Assembly: GCF_900119315.1 (NCBI RefSeq)
Contig: NZ_LT827010.1
Location: forward strand, 3,133,001-3,197,000
DNA: 64,000 nt
Reading direction: 5' to 3'
Source of the DNA: Actinoplanes sp. SE50/110
GTDB lineage: Bacteria; Actinomycetota; Actinomycetes; Mycobacteriales; Micromonosporaceae
In this document: positions 35,746 through 44,412 of the stretch, piece by piece
How positions within the stretch are numbered: the first letter of the stretch is position 1
Layout of the letters: every line of letters starts with the position of its first letter
Translations under genes and position numbers: made by a program
Notes under the pieces: model-generated
The model's input: only the letters and a program-made list of their open reading frames with translations
Databases searched by the model: none
Told to the model about the DNA's origin: nothing

Positions 35746-37922
35746 TCGGCCGGCATCGGCCGAGCGAAGTGGAAGCCCTGCGCGGCCCGGTAGCCGAGCG
35801 CGGCCAGCCGGTCCGCCTGCTCCGGCGTCTCCACCCCTTCCGCCACGATGTCCAGCCCGGCCGCGCCGGCCAGGGCAAACACCGCGGCCGGCATGTTCAG
35901 CCGGCGGCCCTGGGTCGCCTCGACGAACGAGCGGTCCAGCTTCAACTGGTCGACCGGCAGCTCGTGCAGTAGGGTCAGCGACGACTGCCCGGTGCCGAAG
36001 TCGTCCAGCGCGATCCGGATCCCGGTCCGCCGCAACGCCTCCAGCTTGCCGGTCGACTCCTCGCCGAGCGCCACCGCGGTGCTCTCGGTGATCTCCAGGG
36101 TGAGCAGTTCGGCCGGCATGCCGGTGACCGCCAGGATGTGCACCACCCGCTCCAGGAAGTCCCCTTCCGACAGTTGCCGCGCCGACACGTTGACGTTCAT
36201 CCGGGCCGGTGCGTCCGGACCCAGCTCGGTCCGCCACGCGGCGTGCTGCTCGCAGGCGGTGCGCAGCACCCACTCGCCGAGCGGCACGATCAGCCCGGTG
36301 CGTTCGGCGACCGGAATGAACTCGCCGGGCGGGATCATCCCGCGCTGCGGATGCTGCCAGCGGACCAGTGCCTCCACGCCGGTCAGGTGGCTGCCGTCGA
36401 GCGCCACGATCGGCTGATACTCCAGGCGCAGCTGGCCACCGGCGATCGCCTGGCGCAGCTGCGCGCCGAGCGCCGCGGTGTCGGCCACCGCGCCGGCCAT
36501 CCCGGCGGTGTAGACACGCACCGTGCCGCCGCCCTCGTGCTTCGCCGCGTACATCGCGATGTCGGCCCGGCGCAGCAGCTCACCGGGCTCGTCACCCGGG
36601 CCGTCGGCGATCCCGATGCTGGCCCGCACCAGCAGATCGTGCCCCTCGGCGAGGACCGGCTCGGCCAGCGACCCGATCATCCGGCGGGCCACCGGTTCCG
36701 CCTCGGCCGCGGTCAGCCCGGGCATCAGCACCACGAACTCGTCGCCGCCGAGCCGGGCCACCGTGTCCACCTCCCGCACACTGGCCCGCAGCCGGCGCGC
36801 CGTCGTGGTGAGCAGTGCGTCCCCGGCGCCGTGCCCGAGCGTGTCGTTGACCGTCTTGAAGTCGTCCAGGTCGATCAGCGCCACACTGACCGGCTGCCCG
36901 GCCTCGCCGCCGGCCAGCCGGGCGTTGAACAGCGCCCGGTTCGGCAGGCCGGTGAGCGCGTCGTGGGTCGAATTGTGGTCGAGACGGGCGACCAGACCGG
37001 TGTTCTCCCGCATCGCGGTGATCTGCCGCCACATCACCACCGCGGTCAGCGCCACCGCGCCCAGCACCACCAGCCGCTCCCGCGGATGCGGCCAGCAGGT
37101 GGCGACGAGCAGGCCGTCGATCGCGACGACCGCGAGGTAGGGCAGCACGCTGAACGGCCGGCGGCCACCGACCCGCAGCCCGGCCCGGGAGGGGCAGCTG
37201 TTCCGCTGCACCTCGGCGGCCGCGGTCGCCAACACCATGATCAGCGGTACGCCGAGCGGGCCCATGTTGAGCTCCGGCCGGTCCGCGATGAACCGCTGCG
37301 ACGCGCCGATCAGCACCCCGCCGAAGAGTCCGAGGGCGAACAGCCGCAGCGCGTTGCGGGCGATGTAGTGATGCCCGGCCAGTGCCACCTTGGCGATCGC
37401 GAAGATGGTGACCAGCTGCAGCACCATGGTGAACCCGATCACCACCGGCGATCCGGTCCGCTGGAACTGCCACATGAAGATCGACGCGGCGAGCAGCACG
37501 GTCCCGGCGTCCAGCCCGATCCGCAGCCGGTCGCCGGACCCCGTCGAGCCCATCGGCAGTCGGAACATGCCGGCCATCAGGGCCACCACACATCCGCCGT
37601 ACGCCGCCACCGTCCACGGCGACATCTCCTGGGTTGGCGCACCGTGCCCGAGCGCGTCGACCGCGTTGCAGACACTGCCGACCGCGGACAGCACGGTGCA
37701 GGCGGCCAGATGCCCCCAGAACATCCGGGTAGGGCGCGGAAACCCGCTGATCCGGGTGATCCGCGCCGCGATCACCATCGGGATCATGCAGGACGGTGCC
37801 GCGGGCAGCCAGAGCAGCACCGGCGGGACATGCCAGCCGGCCAGGATGGCGGCGAAGACGACGATGGCGCTCAGCGCCAACGCGGTCGACGCCAGCACCG
37901 TGCGAGGCATACGCCTGATCAC
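35688..37922 (-). CDS. Membrane GGDEF-EAL protein (c-di-GMP turnover)
   Basis: A 744-residue bifunctional protein. Residues about 10-300 contain eight or more hydrophobic segments. The cyclase domain has GGDEF at 392-396 and an intact RxxD inhibition site (REVD, 383-386). The phosphodiesterase domain has EAL at 517-519, NVSARQL, ITES, LDDFGTG and EGVET, so both halves keep their key residues. Its activity therefore cannot be read as cyclase only or esterase only. In actinomycetes c-di-GMP controls development and the start of sporulation. GTG 37922 follows GAAAGG. It converges on the DivIVA-like gene with a 58-bp coding overlap. Confidence 0.93.
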   Translation of the reverse strand: MIRRMPRTVLASTALALSAIVVFAAILAGWHVPPVLLWLPAAPSCMIPMVIAARITRISGFPRPTRMFWGHLAACTVLSAVGSVCNAVDALGHGAPTQEMSPWTVAAYGGCVVALMAGMFRLPMGSTGSGDRLRIGLDAGTVLLAASIFMWQFQRTGSPVVIGFTMVLQLVTIFAIAKVALAGHHYIARNALRLFALGLFGGVLIGASQRFIADRPELNMGPLGVPLIMVLATAAAEVQRNSCPSRAGLRVGGRRPFSVLPYLAVVAIDGLLVATCWPHPRERLVVLGAVALTAVVMWRQITAMRENTGLVARLDHNSTHDALTGLPNRALFNARLAGGEAGQPVSVALIDLDDFKTVNDTLGHGAGDALLTTTARRLRASVREVDTVARLGGDEFVVLMPGLTAAEAEPVARRMIGSLAEPVLAEGHDLLVRASIGIADGPGDEPGELLRRADIAMYAAKHEGGGTVRVYTAGMAGAVADTAALGAQLRQAIAGGQLRLEYQPIVALDGSHLTGVEALVRWQHPQRGMIPPGEFIPVAERTGLIVPLGEWVLRTACEQHAAWRTELGPDAPARMNVNVSARQLSEGDFLERVVHILAVTGMPAELLTLEITESTAVALGEESTGKLEALRRTGIRIALDDFGTGQSSLTLLHELPVDQLKLDRSFVEATQGRRLNMPAAVFALAGAAGLDIVAEGVETPEQADRLAALGYRAAQGFHFARPMPADQLVNSCRRPEMSSAVAAR

Positions 37923-38083
37923 GGGAAACCTTTCGTCGAACCGTCAATGGTCTGACCATCGCCCGATCAGCCCGGCACCTGAGGAATCGACTGACGAGCC
38001 CGCCCGTCGCTGGGGCGCCTGTACCCGTCCGGGCTACGCGCTCTCCGGGTTGTCTGCCCTCCGGTCAGGTTCCGCCGCCTATT

Positions 38084-38213
38084 CCCGGTCTCCGTGCCCG
38101 GTCTCCGTGCCCGGTCTCCGTGCCCGGTCTCCCTGCCTGGTCTCCGTGCCTGGTCTCCGTGCCCGGTCTCCGTGCCCGGTCTCCCTGCCTGGTCTCCGTG
38201 CCTGGTCTCCGTG
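38084..38213. repeat. 13-bp tandem repeat, ten copies
   Basis: Unit CCCGGTCTCCGTG repeated ten times with few changes (CCTGG, CTCCCTG variants). It is a likely length-variable locus. Confidence 0.95.
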
Positions 38214-38263
38214 CCCGGTCCGCGGTAATCGGCGCCCGGTCCGGCGCCCTTCGAACCACTATC

Positions 38264-38371
38264 CGCGGTGCTCGGTCTGCTCCTCTCCGTGCCGTCAGCC
38301 GGGGTGCTCGGTTTGCTGCCCTTCGTGCCGCCAGCCGCGGTGCTCGGTCTGCTGCCCCTGGTGGCCGCGGG
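38264..38371. repeat. 36-bp tandem repeat, three copies
   Basis: Copies beginning CGCGGTGCTCGGT start at 38264, 38300 and 38336, directly before the MpaB-like gene. Confidence 0.85.
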
Positions 38372-38435
38372 CGTAGGTTTTCGTGCCCGGGGCGGGGCGG
38401 CCCGGCGGGGAGTGGTGGGTGGCGAGCGGCCGCTC

Positions 38436-38441
38436 TAGGGT
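38436..38441 (+). promoter_or_regulatory. -10 box TAGGGT of the MpaB-like gene
   Basis: TAGGGT ends 6 nt before ATG 38448; a GGAGG also touches the ATG but is too close to act as a ribosome site. Confidence 0.45.
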
Positions 38442-38447
38442 CGGAGG

Positions 38448-39602
38448 ATGGTACCGGCGAGGTTCGGGGCGGATCGGGCGTGGGGCGAGCGAGCCGCGCG
38501 GCCGCTGCGGATCCTGGCCGGCAACGGCGCGCGGCCGAGCAATGCGGAACTCGCCGCGCTGCGGGCCGGCCTGACGCGTCGGGACGAGCCGGCGGCCGCC
38601 CTGGTCCGGGCGGTGCGGGAGTCCCCGGTGCTGACCATCGGCGACCTGCACCGGATCGTCGCGGCGGGGCCCGCCGAGGACCTGCCGGAGCCGTTCGCCG
38701 GCTTCTTCGCGACGGTCGCGCGGCGGCCCGACTGGGTCGACGACGGCCTGCTGGAGCGCGGGGCGCAGGCCTGCCGGGCGTTCGGGATGGACGCCGGGCT
38801 GGTGCTCGCCTACGGGTCGCTGCTCGGCGGATACCGGACCGGCGCGGCGCTCGAACCCCTGGTCCGGACCGGGCGCCTGACCGGCGGCGAGACGCTGCGG
38901 CGGATCAAGGAGACGTCGCTCTGGTGGCGGTCGGTCACCGCACCGGGCGGCCTTGCCCCGGACGGCGCCGGTCTCAAGGCGACCCTGCACGTACGCGTCT
39001 TGCACGCCCTGGTCAACGCCCGCCTGGAGAACGACCCGACCTGGGATCACGCCGGCCGTGGTCTGCCGATCAACCAGTACGATCAGGCGAGCACACTCGG
39101 CGTCTTCTCCACCAGCTTCCTGCTCCACCTTCGCCTCCTCGGTGTCCGTGTGACCCGCGCCGACGCCCGGGCCGTGATGCACCTGTGGTGTTATGTCGGC
39201 TGGCTGCTCGGCGTCGACGAGCAGTGGCTTCCGCACACCGAACGCCAGGGCCGCCGCCAGCTCTACCACTTCCTCTCCCACGACCCGCCCCCGGACGCGA
39301 ACAGCGTCGCCCTGGCCCGGGCCCTGATCGCGATGACCGACGACGTCACCCACGGCTGGCGCCGGACCTTCGAACGTGAACGAGCCCTCTCGGTCAGCTC
39401 CTGGCTTCTGGGCCGCCACGCCCTGCGCGACCTGGGCCTGCCTTACCGCCCGCCCTGGTACGCCCTGACGCGCGTCGCCGCCAACCTCCTGATCACGCAC
39501 GTCCTGGCGCGGCTGCCCGGCGGCCGCACCCGTCTCCTGACCCGCGCCGAACGCCAGGCCCAGGCTCAGTTCGCCCGCTGGGGCGCCGAGCTGCCCGCCT
39601 GA
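38448..39602 (+). CDS. MpaB-like (DUF2236) oxygenase-family protein
   Basis: A 384-residue, helix-rich protein of the DUF2236 family, which includes rubber oxygenase Lcp and fungal MpaB. Family-like stretches are AYGSLLGGYRTGAALEPLVRTGRL, INQYDQASTLGVFSTSFLLHLRLLG and VMHLWCYVGWLLGVDEQWLP. Family members are heme-dependent oxygenases or of unknown activity; the substrate here cannot be told. No signal peptide is seen. It is monocistronic, with short tandem repeats upstream. Confidence 0.8.
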   Translation: MVPARFGADRAWGERAARPLRILAGNGARPSNAELAALRAGLTRRDEPAAALVRAVRESPVLTIGDLHRIVAAGPAEDLPEPFAGFFATVARRPDWVDDGLLERGAQACRAFGMDAGLVLAYGSLLGGYRTGAALEPLVRTGRLTGGETLRRIKETSLWWRSVTAPGGLAPDGAGLKATLHVRVLHALVNARLENDPTWDHAGRGLPINQYDQASTLGVFSTSFLLHLRLLGVRVTRADARAVMHLWCYVGWLLGVDEQWLPHTERQGRRQLYHFLSHDPPPDANSVALARALIAMTDDVTHGWRRTFERERALSVSSWLLGRHALRDLGLPYRPPWYALTRVAANLLITHVLARLPGGRTRLLTRAERQAQAQFARWGAELPA

Positions 39603-39672
39603 CAGCTCCTGCTCTGCCGTGAGCCTGTCGGGCGAGGTCGTTCGGTTGTCGCGGCCGCCCGCCCGACCGGTG

Positions 39673-40407
39673 TCAGATGATGCCTCCGTTCGCGCGCAGC
39701 GTCTGACCGTTGATCCAGTGGCCGGCCGGGCCGGCCAGGAAGGCGACCGCGGCCGCGATGTCCGCCGGTGTGCCGAGGCGCTCCAGGGGCGGCTGCTGGG
39801 CCAGACGGTCGATGGTGGCCTGGTCCTTGCCCTCCAGGAAGAGGTCGGTGGCGGTGGGGCCGGGCGCGACCGCGTTGACCGTGATGTCACGGCCGCGCAG
39901 CTCGCGGGCGAGAATCATGGTCATCGCCTCGACGGCGCCCTTGCTGGCCGCGTAGCCGCCATAGGTGGGGAACTGCAGGCCGAGCACGGACGTGGAGATC
40001 ATCACGAGGGCGCCACCGGCGCGGAGACGACGGGCGGACTCGCGGGCGATCACGAAGGCGCCGCGGATGTTGGTGCGGTGCATCCGGTCGAGGTCGTCGA
40101 GGTCCAGCTCGGCGATGGGGGACAGGTGCATGATGCCGGCCGAGTTGACCACCACGTCGATGCCGCCGAACGCCTGCTCGGCCAAGTCGAACATGGCGGC
40201 GACCGCGGTTTCGTCGGCGACGTCGGCACCGGCGGCGATCGCCCGGCCACCGGCCGCGGTGATCTCGTCGGCCACCGCGGCGGCGGCCGCGGCGTTGCCG
40301 CTGTAGCCGACGACCACCGCGGCGCCGTCGGCGGCGAGCCGCTGCGCGACCGCCCGGCCGATACCGCGCGACGCGCCGGTCACGATCGCCACTCGCTGCT
40401 GAGACAT
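39673..40407 (-). CDS. SDR-family oxidoreductase
   Basis: A 244-residue classical short-chain dehydrogenase. The NAD(P)-binding motif TGASRGIGRAV is at residues 10-20, NSAG in VVVNSAGIM, the catalytic Ser in MISTSVL and the YxxxK in YGGYAASKGAVEA. The C-terminal GPAGHWINGQTLRANGG is typical. These enzymes reduce or oxidise keto/hydroxyl groups; the substrate is unknown. The ATG at 40407 follows AAAGGAG. It is divergent from a TetR gene that probably represses it through the operators at 40422-40477. Confidence 0.92.
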   Translation of the reverse strand: MSQQRVAIVTGASRGIGRAVAQRLAADGAAVVVGYSGNAAAAAAVADEITAAGGRAIAAGADVADETAVAAMFDLAEQAFGGIDVVVNSAGIMHLSPIAELDLDDLDRMHRTNIRGAFVIARESARRLRAGGALVMISTSVLGLQFPTYGGYAASKGAVEAMTMILARELRGRDITVNAVAPGPTATDLFLEGKDQATIDRLAQQPPLERLGTPADIAAAVAFLAGPAGHWINGQTLRANGGII

Positions 40408-40421
40408 GTGCGCACTCCTTT

Positions 40422-40477
40422 GATAGCGCCGCTATCGCTTCCCCGTAGCGGCGATAAAAAGACTGTATCACCGATAC
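40422..40477. promoter_or_regulatory. Two palindromes between SDR and TetR genes
   Basis: GATAGCG-C-CGCTATC (40422-40436, perfect) and GTATC-ACC-GATAC (40465-40477). Both are TetR-like operators in the shared divergent promoter region; related TA(G/T)C cores suggest one regulator. Confidence 0.65.
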
Positions 40478-40487
40478 GGCGACGGCG

Positions 40488-40493
40488 TACCAT
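40488..40493 (+). promoter_or_regulatory. -10 box TACCAT of the TetR gene
   Basis: TACCAT ends 7 nt before ATG 40501, a leaderless arrangement. Confidence 0.5.
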
Positions 40494-40500
40494 CGCTTCC

Positions 40501-41190
40501 ATGACCTCCGACGTCCGCGCCGCGCTCATCGCCGCCACCGAGCGGCTGCTGGCCGACTCGCCCGACCACGACATCGCCACCCGGGCGGTCTGCGACTGGG
40601 TCGGCGTCACCCAGCCGGTGCTCTACCGCATCTTCGGTGACAAGAAAGGCCTGCTCGATGCGGTCGCCGACGATGGCCTGCGGCGCTACGCGCAGCGCAA
40701 ACAGTCACTGGAGCCGACCGGCGATCCGGTCGCCGACCTGCGCGCCGGGTGGGACGACCACATGACCTTCGCGCACGAGAACCCGGCGATCTACCAGTTG
40801 ATGTTCTCCCCGCGACCCCGCTCGCACGCCCGCGCCCGGCAGAAGATCATGGACCTTCTACAGGCCACCCTGACCCGGTGCTCGGCGATCGGCGCGCTCC
40901 GGGTCGCTCCGGGCCTGGCGGCGCAGATGATCCTGCCGGCCAACGTCGGTCTCGCCCTGAGCCTGATCGCCCAGCCCGAGCTCTTCGACGATCCGAGCCT
41001 GTCCATCCGCATGCGCGAGGCCGTCCTCGGCGCGGTCCTGACCGAGCCGGCCACGCACGGCGAGGAGGCGGATCCGGTTCCGGCCGCGGCGTTGAGGTTG
41101 CGGTCGCAATTGACAGTCTCCGGTACGCGTGTTCTGGAGCCCGCCGAGGCCGCCCTGCTCGACCGCTGGCTGGAGCGTCTCAGCACGTGA
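40501..41190 (+). CDS. TetR-family regulator
   Basis: A 229-residue repressor. The N-terminal helix-turn-helix reads AALIAATERLLADSPDHDIATRAVCDWVGVTQPVLYRIFGDKKGLLDAV. The C-terminal ligand domain (about 60-200) has an AHENPAIYQLMFSPRP segment typical of actinobacterial members. The divergent SDR gene is the likely target, and the shared intergenic region carries two palindromes that could also mediate autoregulation. Ligand unknown. Confidence 0.92.
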   Translation: MTSDVRAALIAATERLLADSPDHDIATRAVCDWVGVTQPVLYRIFGDKKGLLDAVADDGLRRYAQRKQSLEPTGDPVADLRAGWDDHMTFAHENPAIYQLMFSPRPRSHARARQKIMDLLQATLTRCSAIGALRVAPGLAAQMILPANVGLALSLIAQPELFDDPSLSIRMREAVLGAVLTEPATHGEEADPVPAAALRLRSQLTVSGTRVLEPAEAALLDRWLERLST

Positions 41191-41323
41191 CGGGGCCCGG
41201 CGGTCGTGCCGGTGCGGGCCGGCGGGTCCGGGTGGCGGAGCTGGAACCAGGGGGAGGGATGGTCGATGGCCGGCAAGGATGACGGGGCTGCGCGATCGAT
41301 GCCCCGGACGGCACTATGGCGGG

Positions 41324-41905
41324 ATGACGGGGAGAGACAACGACGTACGCCGACCGTCCGGTTTGGTCACCGGTTCGCTGATCGGGCTCAGTTTCGGCAC
41401 GGTCTTCGTGATGGTGAACAGTGGCGATCTGCCCGATCCCTGGCCGACGGTGATCCGGGCGGCCGCCGTGGTGACCGCCGCCGCTCTGCTGTTCTGGATG
41501 TTCCGGGTGGTCCGGTCGGCCGGGTCGGCGGCCGGGAGCGACGACGTGCAGGGGTTCGCCCACCGCGCATACTGGTATGCGGTCGTCGGCGAGGTGATCG
41601 CGCTCTTCGGCGGGCTGTATGTGATCAATCAGGTGCTGGACAAGCCGGACGTCGCGGTCGCCTGGGTGGCACTGGTGGTCGGGGTGCACTTCGCCCCGCT
41701 GGCGTGGGCCTGGCGGATGCCGTTCTACTACTGGCTGGCCGCCCTCATGGCCGCACTCGGTCTCGGTGGTCTCCTGGCGTATGCCGCGGGCGCCTCGGCC
41801 GGCACTGTCGCCCTGATTGCGGGTGTCGGCTCGGGCTTCGCGCTGTACGGCGCCGTCGCGGCCGGCCTTCGGTACGCTCAGCGGCGCGCGGCTTCCATCG
41901 TCTGA
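41324..41905 (+). CDS. Integral membrane protein, unknown function
   Basis: A 193-residue protein with about five to six hydrophobic segments (near residues 13-30, 42-60, 80-100, 108-128, 133-155, 158-180). The stretch DDVQGFAHRAYWYAVVGEVIALFGG is soluble-to-membrane transition; it has no catalytic motif. ATG 41324 starts MTGRDND; an ATG nine bases earlier runs into a stop at once. It stands alone between the TetR gene and another membrane protein, transcribed in the same direction. Confidence 0.75.
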   Translation: MTGRDNDVRRPSGLVTGSLIGLSFGTVFVMVNSGDLPDPWPTVIRAAAVVTAAALLFWMFRVVRSAGSAAGSDDVQGFAHRAYWYAVVGEVIALFGGLYVINQVLDKPDVAVAWVALVVGVHFAPLAWAWRMPFYYWLAALMAALGLGGLLAYAAGASAGTVALIAGVGSGFALYGAVAAGLRYAQRRAASIV

Positions 41906-42191
41906 CCGGGTCCGCGGGTGCCGCATTCCCGACCGAGCCGGCCAGGTTCCGCGCGACCGCGTAGACGTCGAAACCGCCCCCTGCTCCGGCGATCAACACG
42001 TTATGGGAGCCGGACAGGGCGGTCAGCGGCGGTGGGTCCGCGAGCAAGAATGTCACAGCCCCACGGTACGAAGGAGGGCAGACGGATCCGGCGTCGAGAC
42101 CCCGGGTGGGCGAGGCGCTGGGCTTCGTCGATTCGTTGCCGGAGCTATGCGGTACGGTGCTCGGTCAGAGTTCCTGGGGGAGGCGACGCGC

Positions 42192-43175
42192 ATGGTCGAC
42201 ATCGGTTGGGTACGCAGGATGGACGCGATCACCGGTGGTGCGATCGTGCTGACCGTCGATGCCGTCATCTTCCTGATGACCGCTCTGGTGGGCGCGCCGC
42301 TGCTGCTGTTCTTCATGGCGGACGACGAGGGTGCCGGGCCGCTGTGGCCCTACGCGACCGTGTGGGGTGTGTCCGCGGTGCTGGGTGCCGGGTCCGCGGC
42401 GGTGGCCTACCTGATCGGCGATCGGGGCACCCGGGGCATCCGGCAGATCGGCGCCTCGATCGCGCTGACCACCGCGGTGGCGACCGGCGCGCTGGTGGTG
42501 GGCGCGATCGAGTCCTCGCCGGTCCTGGCGATGGTCAGTGCGCTGTTCGCGGCGGCGAACGTCGGCGCGGTGAAGATGCTTCTCGGCCCGGAGCCGGTGG
42601 AGGCCGGTCCGCCGGCGCTGCCGAACACGTTCCTGCTCGCGGCTCCGCTCGCGGAGGCCGAGTTCCGCACCCGGGAGACCGTCGAGATCCAGGTCCGCCC
42701 GGCGCCCGCGATCGCATCGGGGGACACGGAGGCGCCCGCGATCGTATCGGGGGACACGGAGGCGCCCGCGATCGTATCGGGGGACACGGAGGCGCCCGCG
42801 ATCGTATCGGGGGACACGGAGGCGCCCGCGATCGTATCGGCGGACACGGAGGCATCCGCGACCGCATCGGCGGACACCGAATCGGCCGCCGGCGAGCGCC
42901 GGGACGAGAAGACCGGGGCCGGCGAGACGACCCGCACCGAGTCGCAGACCGGCTTGGCGGCATTCAGCGGGACGATCGACGCCGGGCTGGCGGACGTCGA
43001 CGCGGCGGGCGGCGAGTCGGATTCAGAGGTGGCTGAGGCCGAGTCGGTCGATGTCACATCACCGGCACGACGGATCGTCGGGCGCGATCCGCGGATCAGG
43101 CCGCGAGGCTCGGCCGCGATGCACACCATGGGCGGCGTCCGCCTCCCTCCGAGAGCCACGCGCCGGCGAAGCTGA
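42192..43175 (+). CDS. Membrane protein with repeat-containing cytoplasmic tail
   Basis: A 327-residue protein of unknown function. Residues about 10-130 hold four hydrophobic helices (GAIVLTVDAVIFLMTALVGAPL, YATVWGVSAVLGAGSAAVAYLI, SIALTTAVATGALVVGA, VLAMVSALFAAANVG). The rest is acidic and low in complexity, with six copies of a 10-residue APAIVSGDTE-type repeat and a basic end (RATRRRS). ATG 42192 follows GGGGGAGG by about 8 nt. The tail repeats are near-identical in DNA. Confidence 0.72.
   Translation: MVDIGWVRRMDAITGGAIVLTVDAVIFLMTALVGAPLLLFFMADDEGAGPLWPYATVWGVSAVLGAGSAAVAYLIGDRGTRGIRQIGASIALTTAVATGALVVGAIESSPVLAMVSALFAAANVGAVKMLLGPEPVEAGPPALPNTFLLAAPLAEAEFRTRETVEIQVRPAPAIASGDTEAPAIVSGDTEAPAIVSGDTEAPAIVSGDTEAPAIVSADTEASATASADTESAAGERRDEKTGAGETTRTESQTGLAAFSGTIDAGLADVDAAGGESDSEVAEAESVDVTSPARRIVGRDPRIRPRGSAAMHTMGGVRLPPRATRRRS
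42701..42880 (+). repeat. In-frame 30-bp repeat, six copies
   Basis: Unit GGCGCCCGCGATCGTATCGG.. repeats every 30 bp from 42701 to 42880, encoding APAI(V/A)SGDTE. Confidence 0.95.
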
Positions 43176-43220
43176 GAAGGAGCCGAGCGCCCGGCTCAAT
43201 GCCGGAGGGCTGGCGAGCCG

Positions 43221-43420
43221 CGGTGATGGGCGGCGGTCAGCGGTGGAGGGCTGCGGGCCGGTGGTTGTCGCGGTGATGGGCGGCGGTCAGCGGTGGAGGG
43301 CTGCGCGCCAGTGGTTGTCGCGGTGATGGGCGGCGGTCAGCGGTGGAAGGCTGCGGGCCGGTGGTTGTCGCGGTGATGGGCGGCGGTCAGCGGTGGAGGA
43401 CTGCGCGCCAGTGGTTCTCG
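43221..43420. repeat. 50-bp tandem repeat made from the end of a gene
   Basis: Four 50-bp copies (CGGTGATGGGCGGCGGTCAG..) start at 43221, 43271, 43321 and 43371. The last includes the stop codon and C-terminal codons of the FhuF-like gene, so the three others are duplicated gene ends. Confidence 0.95.
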
Positions 43421-44163
43421 CGGTCGGTGGGTGGGGTCAGGATGCAGTCGCCGCAGGTGCCGCCGCCGGGGATGCGGTAATACAGGCAGCAGTTGCGGCG
43501 TACCAGGAAGCGGCGGTCGCGAGCCGGGTCGGGTCGGACCAGGTCGGCGGTGGCCCTCAGGGGTGCGCGGAGCAGGAGGGCTTCGAGGATCTCGGCGGCC
43601 CGGGACGCGTGTGGCGGGGACTGGTCGGCGATCATCCCGGCGGCCCCGCCGAGAGCCGAGGCCACATTTCCCCACAGCACCTGCGGGGACAGGGAGAACC
43701 GCGTTCGGAACGTTTCGAGCAGCGGGCCGGTCAGCCGGGCCAATGCGGTCTCGGTGAAGCGGGCGGCGATGACCGTCGCGGGTTCGGTCGTGCAGGGCAC
43801 GGCGTCGACGGCGCGGTAGGCGACCGGCACAGGACCGCCGGGCACCGGCCGCCACCACAGGCGGTCGGGCTCAGGCAGCGGCAGGGCGCCGGCGATCGAT
43901 GCGGCGCCGAGCAGCGGGGACAGCAGGCGGGAGGCCAGCCCCAGAAAGGTGATCGAGGCGGTTTCGCGTTCGCCGATGGCGTCCGGGGTGAGGCCTGACA
44001 TCCGTACCAGGGTGCTCCGCGCGATGGCTACCCGCTCGGCCGCAACGTTGTGGTCCAGCAGGTCGCGGAATGGCCGCCAGTCCGCGGCGTCGTTCACCGG
44101 CTCCCAACGGAAATAGGGCCCCAATCGTCCAGCGACCTCCAAAACATCCGCGCCGTCCACCAT
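43387..44163 (-). CDS. FhuF-like (2Fe-2S) iron reductase-family protein
   Basis: A 258-residue protein whose C-terminus reads RRNCCLYYRIPGGGTCGDCILTP. This is the CC-x10-C-x2-C-type motif that binds the [2Fe-2S] cluster of FhuF-like ferric-siderophore reductases. The body is variable, as in that family; a GPYFRWEPVNDAADWRPF segment lies near the start. ATG 44163 follows the -10 box TATCGT by 7 nt on the minus strand. Role likely in releasing iron from imported siderophores. The last 12 codons are duplicated three times beyond the stop. A much longer frame on this strand is antisense to a chemoreceptor gene. Confidence 0.85.
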   Translation of the reverse strand: MVDGADVLEVAGRLGPYFRWEPVNDAADWRPFRDLLDHNVAAERVAIARSTLVRMSGLTPDAIGERETASITFLGLASRLLSPLLGAASIAGALPLPEPDRLWWRPVPGGPVPVAYRAVDAVPCTTEPATVIAARFTETALARLTGPLLETFRTRFSLSPQVLWGNVASALGGAAGMIADQSPPHASRAAEILEALLLRAPLRATADLVRPDPARDRRFLVRRNCCLYYRIPGGGTCGDCILTPPTDRENHWRAVLHR

Positions 44164-44170
44164 GCGTCTC

Positions 44171-44176
44171 ACGATA
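44171..44176 (-). promoter_or_regulatory. -10 box TATCGT of the FhuF-like gene
   Basis: TATCGT (minus strand) ends 7 nt before ATG 44163. Confidence 0.5.
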
Positions 44177-44412
44177 GGGGTCGCGCCTCCACAAGGCTCC
44201 AGCGGTGCGACGTGAGACACCCGCCAGCAGGTCTCCCGCGCGAGGAAGACGCGACGGAAACGGGGGAAGGCGCGAGGGAGACGGGGGAGGCGCGAGGGAG
44301 ACGCGAGGGAGAAAGGTGAGCTACACCGGGCTGATGTGGCTGTGAGCGAGGGCACGCCCGCGGCGTCCGCCCGGTTGCTCAGACCTTTCCACCCCAGGTC
44401 GATAACACAGTC

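Larger units (their letters stand above)
37923..38435. other. Intergenic with two tandem repeats
   Basis: No gene supported. It contains the 13-bp and 36-bp arrays annotated separately; the small reading frames across them owe their length to the repeats. Confidence 0.6.

Noticed and set aside
37990..38376. Cysteine-rich peptide frame over the tandem repeats
   Set aside because: The frame is produced by the 13- and 36-bp repeats, with no start signals.
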